Shown here piece by piece: positions 34,974 to 43,342 of a DNA stretch of 64,000 nt (within the stretch, counting starts at the first letter, position 1; each line of letters starts with the position of its first letter). The notes below the pieces were generated by a model. It made no database searches. It worked only from the letters and a program-made list of their open reading frames with translations, and was not told the origin of the DNA. Made by a program: the position numbers and the translations under genes. Where the stretch lies: assembly GCA_036262095.1 (NCBI GenBank), contig DATAJQ010000238.1:1-64000 (forward strand). The letters are read 5' to 3'. Source of the stretch: Terrimonas_A sp036262095 (GTDB lineage: Bacteria; Bacteroidota; Bacteroidia; Chitinophagales; Chitinophagaceae).

Positions 34974-37334
34974 TCAGTATTTCCATTTCCATTCCCTGAT
35001 CTCGGGCATGTCCATTCCGTTTTCGTTGATGTAATTACGATGTTTGATCAGTTTGTCCTGCATTTCCTGCTTCAGATAGGAAGCATTGCTTCCAAGGGCG
35101 GGCAAACGGTCTATCACATCTTCTACCAGGTGAAAGCGGTCCATGTCATTAAGTACGGTCATATCAAAGGGTGTAGTGATGGTGCCCTCCTCTTTATATC
35201 CTCTTACATGGATATTATCATGATTGGTACGCTTGTAGGTAAGCCGGTGAATAAGCCAGGGATAACCATGAAAAGCGAAGATCACCGGTTTATCTTTTGT
35301 GAACAGTGTATCAAAGTCTTTATCACTTAAGCCATGCGGATGTTCGGTGTTGGGTTGCAGTTTCATAAGGTCCACTATGTTCACCACGCGTATTTTCAGT
35401 TCAGGCAGGTTATCACGTAAAATGGAAACAGCCGCCAGCGTTTCCAATGTTGGCACATCACCTGCACATGCCATCACTACATCGGGCTCTGCGCCGGCAT
35501 CATTGCTGGCCCAGGTCCAGATCCCAATACCTTTGGTGCAATGCACTACTGTCTCATCCATAGACAGCCATTGAGGAGAAGGATGCTTACCTGCCACCAC
35601 CACGTTCACATAATGCCGGCTCTGCAGGCAATGGTCCATCACTGATAAAAGGCAATTGGCATCAGGGGGTAAATATATCCTTACTACAGATGCTTTCTTA
35701 TTCAATACCACATCCAGGAATCCCGGGTCCTGGTGAGTAAAACCATTATGGTCCTGCCGCCATACATGAGATGCAAGCAGGATGTTTAAGGAAGGCAGCT
35801 TTTTTCTCCAGTTGAGATGCGCTGTCATCTTTAACCATTTTGCATGCTGGTTAAACATTGAATCAACAATATGGATGAATGCTTCATAGCAATTAAAAAG
35901 ACCATGTCTCCCGGTAAGTATGTATCCTTCCAGCCAGCCCTCACATTGGTGCTCGCTCAACACCTCCATTACACGGCCATCCTGTTTCAGGAATTCGTCT
36001 GTATTGACAGTCTCTGCAAGCCATTGCCGGTTGGTCACCTCAAACACAGCATTCAACCGGTTGGAGAGGGTTTCATCAGGACCAAATAAGCGGAAGTTTC
36101 TTTGATCTGCATTCAGTTTGATCACATCGCGGATAAATGTTCCCAGCACTCTCGTATCACCCGGCCCCATATCACTCCGCTGCTTTATTTCAATGGCATA
36201 TTCTCTGAAATCGGGCATGCGGAGATCCTGCAGCCGGAAACCGCCGTTCGCATGCGGATTGGCTCCCATCCTTCTTTCTCCTTTCGGCGCCAAAGCAGCC
36301 AGGGCTGGCTGCAGTGTTCCATTTTCATCAAACAACTCCTGCGGTTTGTAGCTTCTCAGCCATTCTTCCAACTGTTGCAGGTGTTCTTTCTTTTTACGTG
36401 GTTCCGATAAAGGCACCTGGTGGGAACGGAATGTTCCTTCCACCGGCAAGCTGTCTACCATCTTAGGGCCAGTCCATCCCTTCGGTGATTTCAGAATGAC
36501 CATCGGCCAGGCAGGCCTTTCTTTGATCTTTTCTTTTGCCGCATCTTTTTTGATCAGCATTATTTCTTCGATCACCGTATCAAGTGTGTTGGCCATTGCT
36601 GCATGCATTGGCATGGGATCGTCTCCATCCACCCAATATGGCTTCCATCCATAACCTTTTAAAAGCTGGTCCAGCTCTTCATGGCTGATTCTCGCCAGCA
36701 GGGAAGGATTAGCTATTTTGTATCCATTCAGGTGAAGAATGGGCAGCACAACACCATCATTAACGGGGTGAAGGAATTTATTGGAATGCCAGGCTGTTGC
36801 CAACGGGCCGGTTTCTGCTTCTCCATCTCCAATCACGCAAGCGACAATAAGACCTGGGTTATCGAAAACAGCGCCGAAAGCATGACTTAATGAATAACCC
36901 AGCTCACCACCTTCATGCATGGAACCCGGGCATTCAGGGGAAACATGGCTCGGAATTCCCCCAGGGAAAGAAAATTGTTTGAACAGCTTTTTCAACCCGT
37001 TTGCATCCTGTGTAATATCAGGATAGATCTCTGAATAGGTCCCTTCAAGATAAGTATTGGCAACCAATGCCGGTCCGCCATGCCCTGGACCCGAAATATA
37101 AAACATGTCCAGGTCATATTGATTGATGATCCTGTTGAGATGTGCATAGATAAAATTCTGTCCCGGCGTTGTGCCCCAATGCCCCAGGAGCATGTTCTTT
37201 ACATGATCGATCTTCAAGGGCTCTTTCATCAGGGGATTATCCCGCAGATAGATCTGTCCCACGGATAAATAATTGGCAGCCCGCCAGTAGGCATCTATTT
37301 TATGCAATAAATCAGGCGAAATTTCCTTTCCCAT
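34974..37334 (-). CDS. xfp: Xylulose-5-phosphate/fructose-6-phosphate phosphoketolase
   Basis: This TPP-dependent enzyme splits xylulose-5-P or fructose-6-P with inorganic phosphate to acetyl-phosphate plus glyceraldehyde-3-P or erythrose-4-P. Family segments in order are YWRAANYLSVGQIYLRDNPL (N-terminus), GHWGTTPGQNFIYAHLNR, ISGPGHGGPALVANTYLEG (near 80), the TPP motif GDGEAETGPLATAWHSNKFL (near 167), SEHQCEGWLEGYILTGRHGLF and HVWRQDHNGFTHQDPGFLD. The length of 786 is standard. It heads an operon with ackA. Confidence 0.97.
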   Translation of the reverse strand: MGKEISPDLLHKIDAYWRAANYLSVGQIYLRDNPLMKEPLKIDHVKNMLLGHWGTTPGQNFIYAHLNRIINQYDLDMFYISGPGHGGPALVANTYLEGTYSEIYPDITQDANGLKKLFKQFSFPGGIPSHVSPECPGSMHEGGELGYSLSHAFGAVFDNPGLIVACVIGDGEAETGPLATAWHSNKFLHPVNDGVVLPILHLNGYKIANPSLLARISHEELDQLLKGYGWKPYWVDGDDPMPMHAAMANTLDTVIEEIMLIKKDAAKEKIKERPAWPMVILKSPKGWTGPKMVDSLPVEGTFRSHQVPLSEPRKKKEHLQQLEEWLRSYKPQELFDENGTLQPALAALAPKGERRMGANPHANGGFRLQDLRMPDFREYAIEIKQRSDMGPGDTRVLGTFIRDVIKLNADQRNFRLFGPDETLSNRLNAVFEVTNRQWLAETVNTDEFLKQDGRVMEVLSEHQCEGWLEGYILTGRHGLFNCYEAFIHIVDSMFNQHAKWLKMTAHLNWRKKLPSLNILLASHVWRQDHNGFTHQDPGFLDVVLNKKASVVRIYLPPDANCLLSVMDHCLQSRHYVNVVVAGKHPSPQWLSMDETVVHCTKGIGIWTWASNDAGAEPDVVMACAGDVPTLETLAAVSILRDNLPELKIRVVNIVDLMKLQPNTEHPHGLSDKDFDTLFTKDKPVIFAFHGYPWLIHRLTYKRTNHDNIHVRGYKEEGTITTPFDMTVLNDMDRFHLVEDVIDRLPALGSNASYLKQEMQDKLIKHRNYINENGMDMPEIREWKWKY

Positions 37335-37382
37335 GTTTTATTGTTTTAAAATAAAAACTATGCCTGAACCGGATGGATGGCT

Positions 37383-38675
37383 TCAGAACTCTTCATTCAA
37401 TCGGGAAGAATATTTTGTGTCCTTCATAAAAAGGTACACACACAGGGATACTCCAATACAGGCAGTGATATACCAGTAAAAATAGGACTCATATCCGATA
37501 TCTTTCAGCCAGAAAGCAACATACTCTGCACTTCCGCCAAAAATGGCCACCGTAAGTCCATAGGGCAATCCGACCCCAAGCGCTCTTACCTCAGCAGGAA
37601 ATAATTCTGCCTTCACTACCGCGTTGATGCTGGTATAGCCGCTTACAATAACAAGGGCCGCCATCAGCAACAGGAAGGCTACTGTTAAGGAACTGGTCTG
37701 GCTCAAAGCTGTAAGCAATGGCACTGTGCATAAAACGCCCAGCACACCAAAACCGATCAGCAGGGGTTTTCTTCCTATCCTGTCAGACAAAGCACCAAAC
37801 ACTGGCTGCAACAAGGCAAACAATAGCAGGGATATGAATGAAAGTGTGGTGGATTGTTGCTTGGTAAGATGCACCGTATTCACCAGGAACTTTTGCATAT
37901 ACGTTGTATAGGTATAAAATGCCAGTGTACCTCCCAGGGTCAGTCCTGCTACAGTAAGAACTGCTTTCGGATGTTTAAGCAATTCCCTGATAGTCCCTTT
38001 CTGGCGCTTATGCTCTGAAGCATGCAATTCAAAAGAAGGCGTTTCATGCAGACTGCTGCGCAGGTAAAGCGCGATCACAGACAATACAGCGCCGATCACA
38101 AAAGGAATCCTCCAACCCCAGCTATGCAACTGATCTTCGGTCAATAATAATTTCTGCAACACCAGTTGTATGCCTAAAGCGATCAACTGACCTCCGATCA
38201 GTGTCACATACTGAAAGCTGGAGTAAAAGCCCCTCCGGTTGCGGGTGGCCATTTCGCTGAGATAGGTAGCAGAAACGCCATATTCACCCCCTACGCTCAA
38301 TCCCTGCAGCAGCCTTGCCAGCAGCAGGATCACAGGAGCTGCAATACCAATCGTTTTATAGGTAGGGGTAAGTGCGATCAGCAATGACCCGAACGACATC
38401 AATAATACAGACCATGTCATTGCTTTCTTGCGGCCCTGTTTATCCGCAATGCGGCCAAACAACCATCCGCCGATCGGACGCATTAAAAAGCCCAGTGCAA
38501 ATACTCCTGCTGTATTAAGCAACTGGGCGGTTGCATTGCCCTCCGGAAAAAAGGAAGAGGAAAAATATAAGGCAAATGCTGAATAAGCATACCAGTCGTA
38601 CCATTCCACAAGATTACCAATAGAGCCACCAATAATTGCTTTTAAACGGGGAAGGGATATTTTTTCAGCAGGCAT
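37383..38675 (-). CDS. MFS transporter, metabolite:H+ symporter (MHS) family
   Basis: This 430-residue, 12-helix transporter opens IIGGSIGNLVEWYDWYAYSAFALYFS, the ProP/KgtP/CitA signature. It carries GRIADKQGRKKAM between helices 2 and 3 and GALSDRIGRKPLL in the second half. Family members import proline/betaine, 2-oxoglutarate, citrate or similar with protons, and the substrate here is unclear. It lies 48 bp upstream of xfp on the same strand and could be co-transcribed, perhaps for uptake of an organic acid. Confidence 0.9.
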   Translation of the reverse strand: MPAEKISLPRLKAIIGGSIGNLVEWYDWYAYSAFALYFSSSFFPEGNATAQLLNTAGVFALGFLMRPIGGWLFGRIADKQGRKKAMTWSVLLMSFGSLLIALTPTYKTIGIAAPVILLLARLLQGLSVGGEYGVSATYLSEMATRNRRGFYSSFQYVTLIGGQLIALGIQLVLQKLLLTEDQLHSWGWRIPFVIGAVLSVIALYLRSSLHETPSFELHASEHKRQKGTIRELLKHPKAVLTVAGLTLGGTLAFYTYTTYMQKFLVNTVHLTKQQSTTLSFISLLLFALLQPVFGALSDRIGRKPLLIGFGVLGVLCTVPLLTALSQTSSLTVAFLLLMAALVIVSGYTSINAVVKAELFPAEVRALGVGLPYGLTVAIFGGSAEYVAFWLKDIGYESYFYWYITACIGVSLCVYLFMKDTKYSSRLNEEF

Positions 38676-38826
38676 AGTTTATTTTTTCGGACCCTGTATT
38701 TACTAAAGATAAGGGGAATAAAAGAGACACCAGAGGAAGTATCCAACATATCGCAGTTCACTTCTACTGAAAGCCGTTAAAGCAGAATCGGAGAGAAGGA
38801 AAATGGGTTGAAGAAGAATAAAATGA

Positions 38827-38853
38827 AACGGCCACTGAAGATCAGTGGCCGTT
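38827..38853 (-). terminator. Intrinsic terminator of VOC gene
   Basis: A 12-bp perfect stem (38827-38838 / 38842-38853) with a 3-nt loop is followed on the minus strand by TTCATTTTATT. It lies 40 bp past the VOC-protein stop. Confidence 0.7.
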
Positions 38854-38893
38854 AGCTTATTTTAAACCCTGGCTGGTGATACGCTTCAGGTAA

Positions 38894-39394
38894 TTAGTCT
38901 CCGTTAAATGCTTTTTCCAATTGGGCAATATCAAGCTTTTTCATTTTCATCAAAGCCGCCATCATCCGGCCCGACTTTGCTTTATCTTCACTGGTTACCA
39001 TTTTTTCCAGGATAACCGGCGTCACTTGCCAGGAAAGGCCATACTTATCTTTCAGCCAGCCGCATTGCTGCGATTTGGGATCACCACCGGCAGTCAGTTT
39101 TTCCCAGTAATAATCTATTTCAGCCTGGTCTTTGCAATTAATAACAAAAGAAACGGCTTCACTGAATTTAAAAATAGGGCCGCCATTCAGTCCCAGAAAT
39201 TTATGTCCGTCGAGTTCAAACTCCACAGTCATCACTGAGCCTGGTTGTTGGCGGTGCTCTTCCTGTCCTTCTTTTCCATAGTAAGCGATCTTGCCAATAC
39301 TGGAATTCTTGAAAACAGATGTATAAAATTTCGCTGCTTCTTCCGCCTGGTTATCGAACCACAAGCAGGATGTAAGTCTTTGGAATGTAGCCAT
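38894..39394 (-). CDS. VOC-family protein (PhnB-like)
   Basis: This 166-residue vicinal-oxygen-chelate fold protein has TFQRLTSCLWFDNQAEEAAKFY at the start, DGHKFLGLNGG near 67-77, YWEKLTAGGDPKSQQCGWLKDKYG near 100 and WQVTP near 125. Members of this PhnB / 3-demethylubiquinone methyltransferase-like group are mostly of unknown substrate. ATG 39394 is chosen over 39508 because it begins the fold and is preceded by AGGAGG, a strong Shine-Dalgarno sequence rare in this phylum. Confidence 0.9.
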   Translation of the reverse strand: MATFQRLTSCLWFDNQAEEAAKFYTSVFKNSSIGKIAYYGKEGQEEHRQQPGSVMTVEFELDGHKFLGLNGGPIFKFSEAVSFVINCKDQAEIDYYWEKLTAGGDPKSQQCGWLKDKYGLSWQVTPVILEKMVTSEDKAKSGRMMAALMKMKKLDIAQLEKAFNGD

Positions 39395-39400
39395 GATAGC

Positions 39401-39431
39401 CTCCTTTTTTAATTGTGATAGAACAAAAATA
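39401..39431 (-). promoter_or_regulatory. Promoter box and strong Shine-Dalgarno of VOC gene
   Basis: On the minus strand TATTTTTG (39431-39424) is a TAnnTTTG match, and AAAAAAGGAGG ends seven bases before the ATG at 39394. The anti-SD of Bacteroidota 16S is often little used, so this perfect AGGAGG stands out and decides the start. Confidence 0.6.
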
Positions 39432-39494
39432 TTAAGAAGCTCCGGAGCAAGAAGTGTGCAAATACGACAATCTGAGGGTTTATTGCGACCAGTA

Positions 39495-39857
39495 TTATCC
39501 CTGGTCATTCATACGCCGTTGCCGTTTTTCTTCCCTGAACAGTGCAGAAGTAGTGAGAGATAATAACAAACTGAATAAAAGGCCTGACCAGAAACTATCT
39601 ATCTTAAAATCCTTTATCCATTCGCCTGCTATTAATACTATGACCGTATTGATCACAAAAATGAAAAGGCCGAATGTAAAGATCGTTAAAGGCAGGGTGA
39701 TCAATATGAGTAATGGGCGCAGGAAAACATTCAATAAGCCAAGCACAATCGCAAACCAGATCGCTGTGCCATAACTTTTGATATGCACACCTGGCAATAC
39801 CTGTGAAAGGATATAGGCGATAGCCGCGATAACCAGCAGATGCAGGATCAGTCTCAT
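39495..39857 (-). CDS. Phage-holin-family (PF04020-like) four-helix membrane protein
   Basis: This 120-residue protein has four transmembrane helices (LILHLLVIAAIAYILSQVLPG, AIWFAIVLGLLNVFLRPLLIL, LPLTIFTFGLFIFVINTVIVL, GLLFSLLLSLTTSAL) and a basic tail. It matches the YvlD/mycobacterial four-TMS holin-like family, which in chromosomes is not tied to phage. No lysin or phage genes are near, so lysis is not implied. A TACATTTG box ends four bases before the ATG, implying a leaderless mRNA. Confidence 0.85.
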   Translation of the reverse strand: MRLILHLLVIAAIAYILSQVLPGVHIKSYGTAIWFAIVLGLLNVFLRPLLILITLPLTIFTFGLFIFVINTVIVLIAGEWIKDFKIDSFWSGLLFSLLLSLTTSALFREEKRQRRMNDQG

Positions 39858-39861
39858 GCTT

Positions 39862-39869
39862 CAAATGTA
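39862..39869 (-). promoter_or_regulatory. -7 promoter box directly against a start codon
   Basis: On the minus strand TACATTTG is followed by AAGC and then the ATG of the holin-family gene. With normal -7 geometry the first transcribed base falls on the start codon. Confidence 0.55.
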
Positions 39870-39944
39870 TTCAACAAAACCCGAATTTTCCGGTTTTCTT
39901 ACAGGGAATGTCTTGTTAAAAACAGAAGGCTCGCAGTGCAGTGA

Positions 39945-40829
39945 TTATATAATGCGCAAAGCACGGGCCAGGGATTCCCTGTCTCCTGCCGGCTCAGGCA
40001 GGCTCATCATCAGGGCAATCATTGCATAAATATCGGCCGGCTTTTTCCCTTCCTTACGTAAAAATTGTATCGAAGTGGAGCCTGCCGATTTGGAAAACTT
40101 CAATCCGTCTTTTCCGGCAAGCAGGGGATGATGAAAAAAATGGATGCCGCTGAAAGCAGGTTTATTCAGTACTGTTGCGAGATACTGTTGCGCAAGCGTG
40201 GAAGGCCGGAGATCTTCTCCCCTCACTACCAGGTCCACACTCCAGTACAGGTCATCAACAAGAGAAGTCAACTGATATGCGGGAAAACCATCCTTTTTTC
40301 TTACGATAAAATCTTTCAGACTGGCTGGCAATATGTCCCTGGTGATTGCCCGTTCAACCGTTTTTATGCTCAGCTCCCTGTTATCCGTTTGCAAGCGCCA
40401 GCAGGCATCTTTTGTATCCAGGGGAATGCTTTTATTGCGGCAGGTGCCAGGATAAACCCCAGCAGGGCTCGCAGACAGAATTTGTGCTCTTGAGCAGGTG
40501 CAGGCAAACACTGATCCCTGCTCTTGTAATTGGGATAACGCTTTTTCGTATAAGGGTAAGCGATGAAGCTGGGAGAATTCTTTTTCAAATTCTGTGTAGT
40601 TACGCGGGCCTTCATCCCAGGGTATCTCCATAAAATGAAGCGAATCAAAAATATCCTGCACATATTCCCTGCCGGCACGTTCCCTGTCCATATCATCGAT
40701 CCGCAATAAGATCTGCGCACCCGTTTGCCGGGCCAATACTGCTGTTAATGCAAATGACAATACATTGCCCAAATGAAGAAAACCACTGGGAGTAGGTGCA
40801 ATTCTTGTTCGCTTAAACTGTAGATCCAT
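39945..40829 (-). CDS. gluQ: Glutamyl-Q tRNA(Asp) synthetase
   Basis: This paralogue of glutamyl-tRNA synthetase lacks the anticodon-binding half and attaches glutamate to queuosine 34 of tRNA-Asp. TRIAPTPSGFLHLGNVLSF (class I HIGH-like box) opens it, LLRIDDMDRERAG follows, a zinc site C-x-C-x13-Y-x3-C lies near 100-120 (CTCSRAQ...YPGTCR), and GLKFSKSAGSTS replaces KMSKS near 255. The length of 294 fits GluQ-RS. ATG 40829 is chosen over 40856, which adds nine residues. The spacing inside the zinc site is shorter than the x20 of the E. coli enzyme. Confidence 0.9.
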   Translation of the reverse strand: MDLQFKRTRIAPTPSGFLHLGNVLSFALTAVLARQTGAQILLRIDDMDRERAGREYVQDIFDSLHFMEIPWDEGPRNYTEFEKEFSQLHRLPLYEKALSQLQEQGSVFACTCSRAQILSASPAGVYPGTCRNKSIPLDTKDACWRLQTDNRELSIKTVERAITRDILPASLKDFIVRKKDGFPAYQLTSLVDDLYWSVDLVVRGEDLRPSTLAQQYLATVLNKPAFSGIHFFHHPLLAGKDGLKFSKSAGSTSIQFLRKEGKKPADIYAMIALMMSLPEPAGDRESLARALRII

Positions 40830-40967
40830 CACGCTTACTATACATACTTTAAGCATCAGGCTGCATAGCCATCAGCATAGTTAAATATAATACCTTTACT
40901 GATTCGCCATGAATGTAATATTATTACTTCTTCCCTCCCCTGGCTCAAATTTTGAAAACTATCCTTT

Positions 40968-41660
40968 ATGAATAACTATGTACTCGATATAAAAGAAATT
41001 ACTATCCGGCTTCTTATTGCTGTTGTTTTAGGTGGTCTTATTGGTTGGGAAAGAGAACGCAAAGAAGGAGCTGCAGGCCTGAGAACGCATATGCTGGTCT
41101 GCATCGCATCTTCATTGATCATGATCGTTTCCACCTTTGGATTTAAAGATGTGATAGGCCACCCTGGCATCTCTCTCGATCCTTCCCGGATTGCAGCGCA
41201 GGTAATCAGCGGTGTTGGTTTTCTTGGGGCCGGTACTATCCTGTTCCTGAAACCACAGATCGTAAAAGGATTGACCACGGCTGCAGGGTTATGGAGTGTT
41301 GCAGGCATCGGGCTGGCCGTTGGCGGCGGTTTGTATGCCGCGGCTATTATTACTACTGTAGTGGTGCTGATAATACTCGCCCTGATAAAGCCATTGGAAC
41401 AAAGGATGTTTAAAAATAGCCGTGATCATACGATCAATCTTTCATTCAATACCAAACAATTTGGGCTCATTGACCTGGAAAAATTGCTGAAGAAAAATGA
41501 GCTCTCACCAGCAGAGATGATATTGCAGACCAGTAAAGGTGAAGAAAAAGGTAGTCTGAAAATCAGTTTTACCGAAAAAGTATCACGTGAATCCGTTCTG
41601 GCCGTTCTTGATGAATTAAAAAAAACAGAAGGGATCACTGAAATTTCTTCACGGATCTGA
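40968..41660 (+). CDS. MgtC/SapB-family membrane protein
   Basis: The N-terminal 145 residues have four to five membrane helices with the MgtC signature (RLLIAVVLGGLIGWERERKEGAAGLRTHMLVCIASSLIM, VISGVGFLGAGTILF, GLTTAAGLWSVAGIGLAVGGG). The C-terminal 80 residues are a soluble ACT-like tail (LIDLEKLLKKNELSPAEMIL). MgtC relatives are linked to Mg2+ limitation and inhibition of F-ATPase. A hairpin follows the stop at 41672. Confidence 0.92.
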   Translation: MNNYVLDIKEITIRLLIAVVLGGLIGWERERKEGAAGLRTHMLVCIASSLIMIVSTFGFKDVIGHPGISLDPSRIAAQVISGVGFLGAGTILFLKPQIVKGLTTAAGLWSVAGIGLAVGGGLYAAAIITTVVVLIILALIKPLEQRMFKNSRDHTINLSFNTKQFGLIDLEKLLKKNELSPAEMILQTSKGEEKGSLKISFTEKVSRESVLAVLDELKKTEGITEISSRI

Positions 41661-41671
41661 ATAAGGAATGA

Positions 41672-41715
41672 ACTGTGTAATATCATGCCCTGCTGCGGGG
41701 ATGATATTACACAGT
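41672..41715. repeat. 15-bp perfect hairpin after mgtC-like gene
   Basis: ACTGTGTAATATCAT (41672-41686) pairs with ATGATATTACACAGT (41701-41715), and the loop can pair CCC/GGG. There is no T-tract, so it is a poor intrinsic terminator. It may stabilise the mRNA 3' end or be a palindromic repeat. Confidence 0.65.
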
Positions 41716-41842
41716 CAGCCTGCAATTGCTCTTTTCGGAGTACCGACCGCTGACCATAAGCTTTGTTGAACCGGCTATGGAATAAGGTTCAGTTTTTGAT
41801 CCTGCAGATAAAGATCATATACAGGAACTTTAAATAACGGCC

Positions 41843-42175
41843 ATGGTAAACCATTCTAAAAATCCGTTGCAACCCGAGGAGCAGGAAGACAGGCGGATTG
41901 AAGAGGAGATCAAACGGAAATTCAACGCCATTACTACCTGGGATGCCACTGGTATTAAAGTCAAAGTCAAACACAGAACAGTATTGCTGACCGGTATCGT
42001 AGCCAATTCAAAAGCACTGGAGCAAAGTATCCTGGTCATATTTACCGTCAAAGGCCTGAAGCAGATCGACAATAAGGTCAGGATAAGAAAGGAAGGTATC
42101 GCTTCAATAGTCAGTCACCTTGCTTCAGACATTGAAGCAATGACGGACGACAAGAATAAAGACAAGGATAAATAA
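41843..42175 (+). CDS. BON-domain protein
   Basis: This 110-residue protein has a single BON domain (RIEEEIKRKFNAITTWDATGIKVKVKHRTVLLTGIVANSKALEQSIL, then GLKQIDNKVRIR) and a highly charged C-terminal Asp/Lys tail. There is no signal peptide, so it is likely cytoplasmic. BON domains bind phospholipid or help envelope maintenance. It is 12 bp upstream of the phospholipase D gene and on the same strand, which suggests a joint envelope role. Confidence 0.85.
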   Translation: MVNHSKNPLQPEEQEDRRIEEEIKRKFNAITTWDATGIKVKVKHRTVLLTGIVANSKALEQSILVIFTVKGLKQIDNKVRIRKEGIASIVSHLASDIEAMTDDKNKDKDK

Positions 42176-42187
42176 GGCAATACCTGT

Positions 42188-43342
42188 ATGCCTAAAAAAT
42201 ATAGCCGCAACACAGTACAACTTATTCATAGCGGTCTGGAATTCTTTGATACGCTCTGCCGCATGATCGATTCAGCAAAGCAATCGGTCCATCTTCATAC
42301 ATATATTTTCAATGATGATCATACAGGGACGCTTGTAGCTGACAGCCTCATCGCTGCAGCTAAGCGAAAAGTGGAAGTATTCCTGCTGGTTGACGGCTAT
42401 GCTTCTCAACATCTTCCGGTTGATTTTATCCGTAATCTTCAGGAAGCAGGTGTTCATTTCCGTTTCTTTGAACCGCTTTTTCAAAGCAGGTATCTTTATT
42501 TTGGCAGGCGGTTGCATCACAAAGTAGTAGTAATAGACGCCGCCTGTGCATTGATAGGAGGTTTGAATATAGCGGACAGATACAATACTTTGCCCGGGCA
42601 GCCTGCCTGGTTTGACCTGGCTTTGTATATAGAAGGCGCTGCTGCAACCGAACTGTATCATATTTGCCAGCAATTATGGCTGAAGAAAGGGAGGTTCAGA
42701 AAAAAAACCGGTCCATCTTATTCTGTGCCGGATGATCCCGGCGTTCATGAAGGGGTAGCGGCAAGAATAAGAATAAATGATTGGGTGAAACGCCAACAGG
42801 AAGTAACGGCCACTTATATGGAATTGTTCAGATCAGCCAGCCATCGCATTACTATTATATGCAGTTATTTTCTTCCAGGCCTTGTTTTTCGCACACAGTT
42901 GAAACGCGCAGCAAAAAGAGGTGTGAAAATAAAAGTGGTACTCGCTTCCAGGTCTGATGTCCCTGTTTCAAAATATGCGGAACGGTATCTCTACCGCTGG
43001 ATGCTTCGGCATGCAATAGAGATCTATGAATACCAGCCTACCGTATTGCATGCAAAGATGGCCATAGCTGATGATGAGATGCTGACCATTGGGTCATACA
43101 ACGTTAATAATATCAGCAGGCATGCCAGTATTGAACTGAATATTGAGGTGAAAGACAAAGAATTTGCCAGTGAAGTGCTCCAGGAAATTGACCGGATCAT
43201 TCAGAGAGACTGCAAACCGATCAATACGATGACCTATACAACCCGTTTATTTTCTTTCAAGCAATTCCTGCAATGGATCGCCTTCCAGTGGGTCCGGATA
43301 ATGATGACAGTAAGTACATTCTATTTCAGGCAAAAGGAATGA
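42188..43342 (+). CDS. Phospholipase D-like protein, cardiolipin synthase type
   Basis: This 384-residue protein has two HKD motifs: HHKVVVIDAACALIGGLNIAD near 115 and HAKMAIADDEMLTIGSYNVNN near 290. Both have H-x-K-x4-D, so both catalytic halves look intact. It lacks the N-terminal membrane helices of the longer cardiolipin synthases (ClsA), which makes it more like the ClsB/ClsC group. The activity is phosphatidyl transfer or phospholipid hydrolysis. The C-terminus is basic and aromatic, suggesting membrane association. Convergent with the YdjM-like gene, one base apart. Confidence 0.9.
   Translation: MPKKYSRNTVQLIHSGLEFFDTLCRMIDSAKQSVHLHTYIFNDDHTGTLVADSLIAAAKRKVEVFLLVDGYASQHLPVDFIRNLQEAGVHFRFFEPLFQSRYLYFGRRLHHKVVVIDAACALIGGLNIADRYNTLPGQPAWFDLALYIEGAAATELYHICQQLWLKKGRFRKKTGPSYSVPDDPGVHEGVAARIRINDWVKRQQEVTATYMELFRSASHRITIICSYFLPGLVFRTQLKRAAKRGVKIKVVLASRSDVPVSKYAERYLYRWMLRHAIEIYEYQPTVLHAKMAIADDEMLTIGSYNVNNISRHASIELNIEVKDKEFASEVLQEIDRIIQRDCKPINTMTYTTRLFSFKQFLQWIAFQWVRIMMTVSTFYFRQKE

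Noticed and set aside
39495..39857. Phage holin as a sign of a prophage
   Set aside because: No lysin, tail, capsid or integrase genes are nearby, and the protein belongs to the chromosomal four-helix group.
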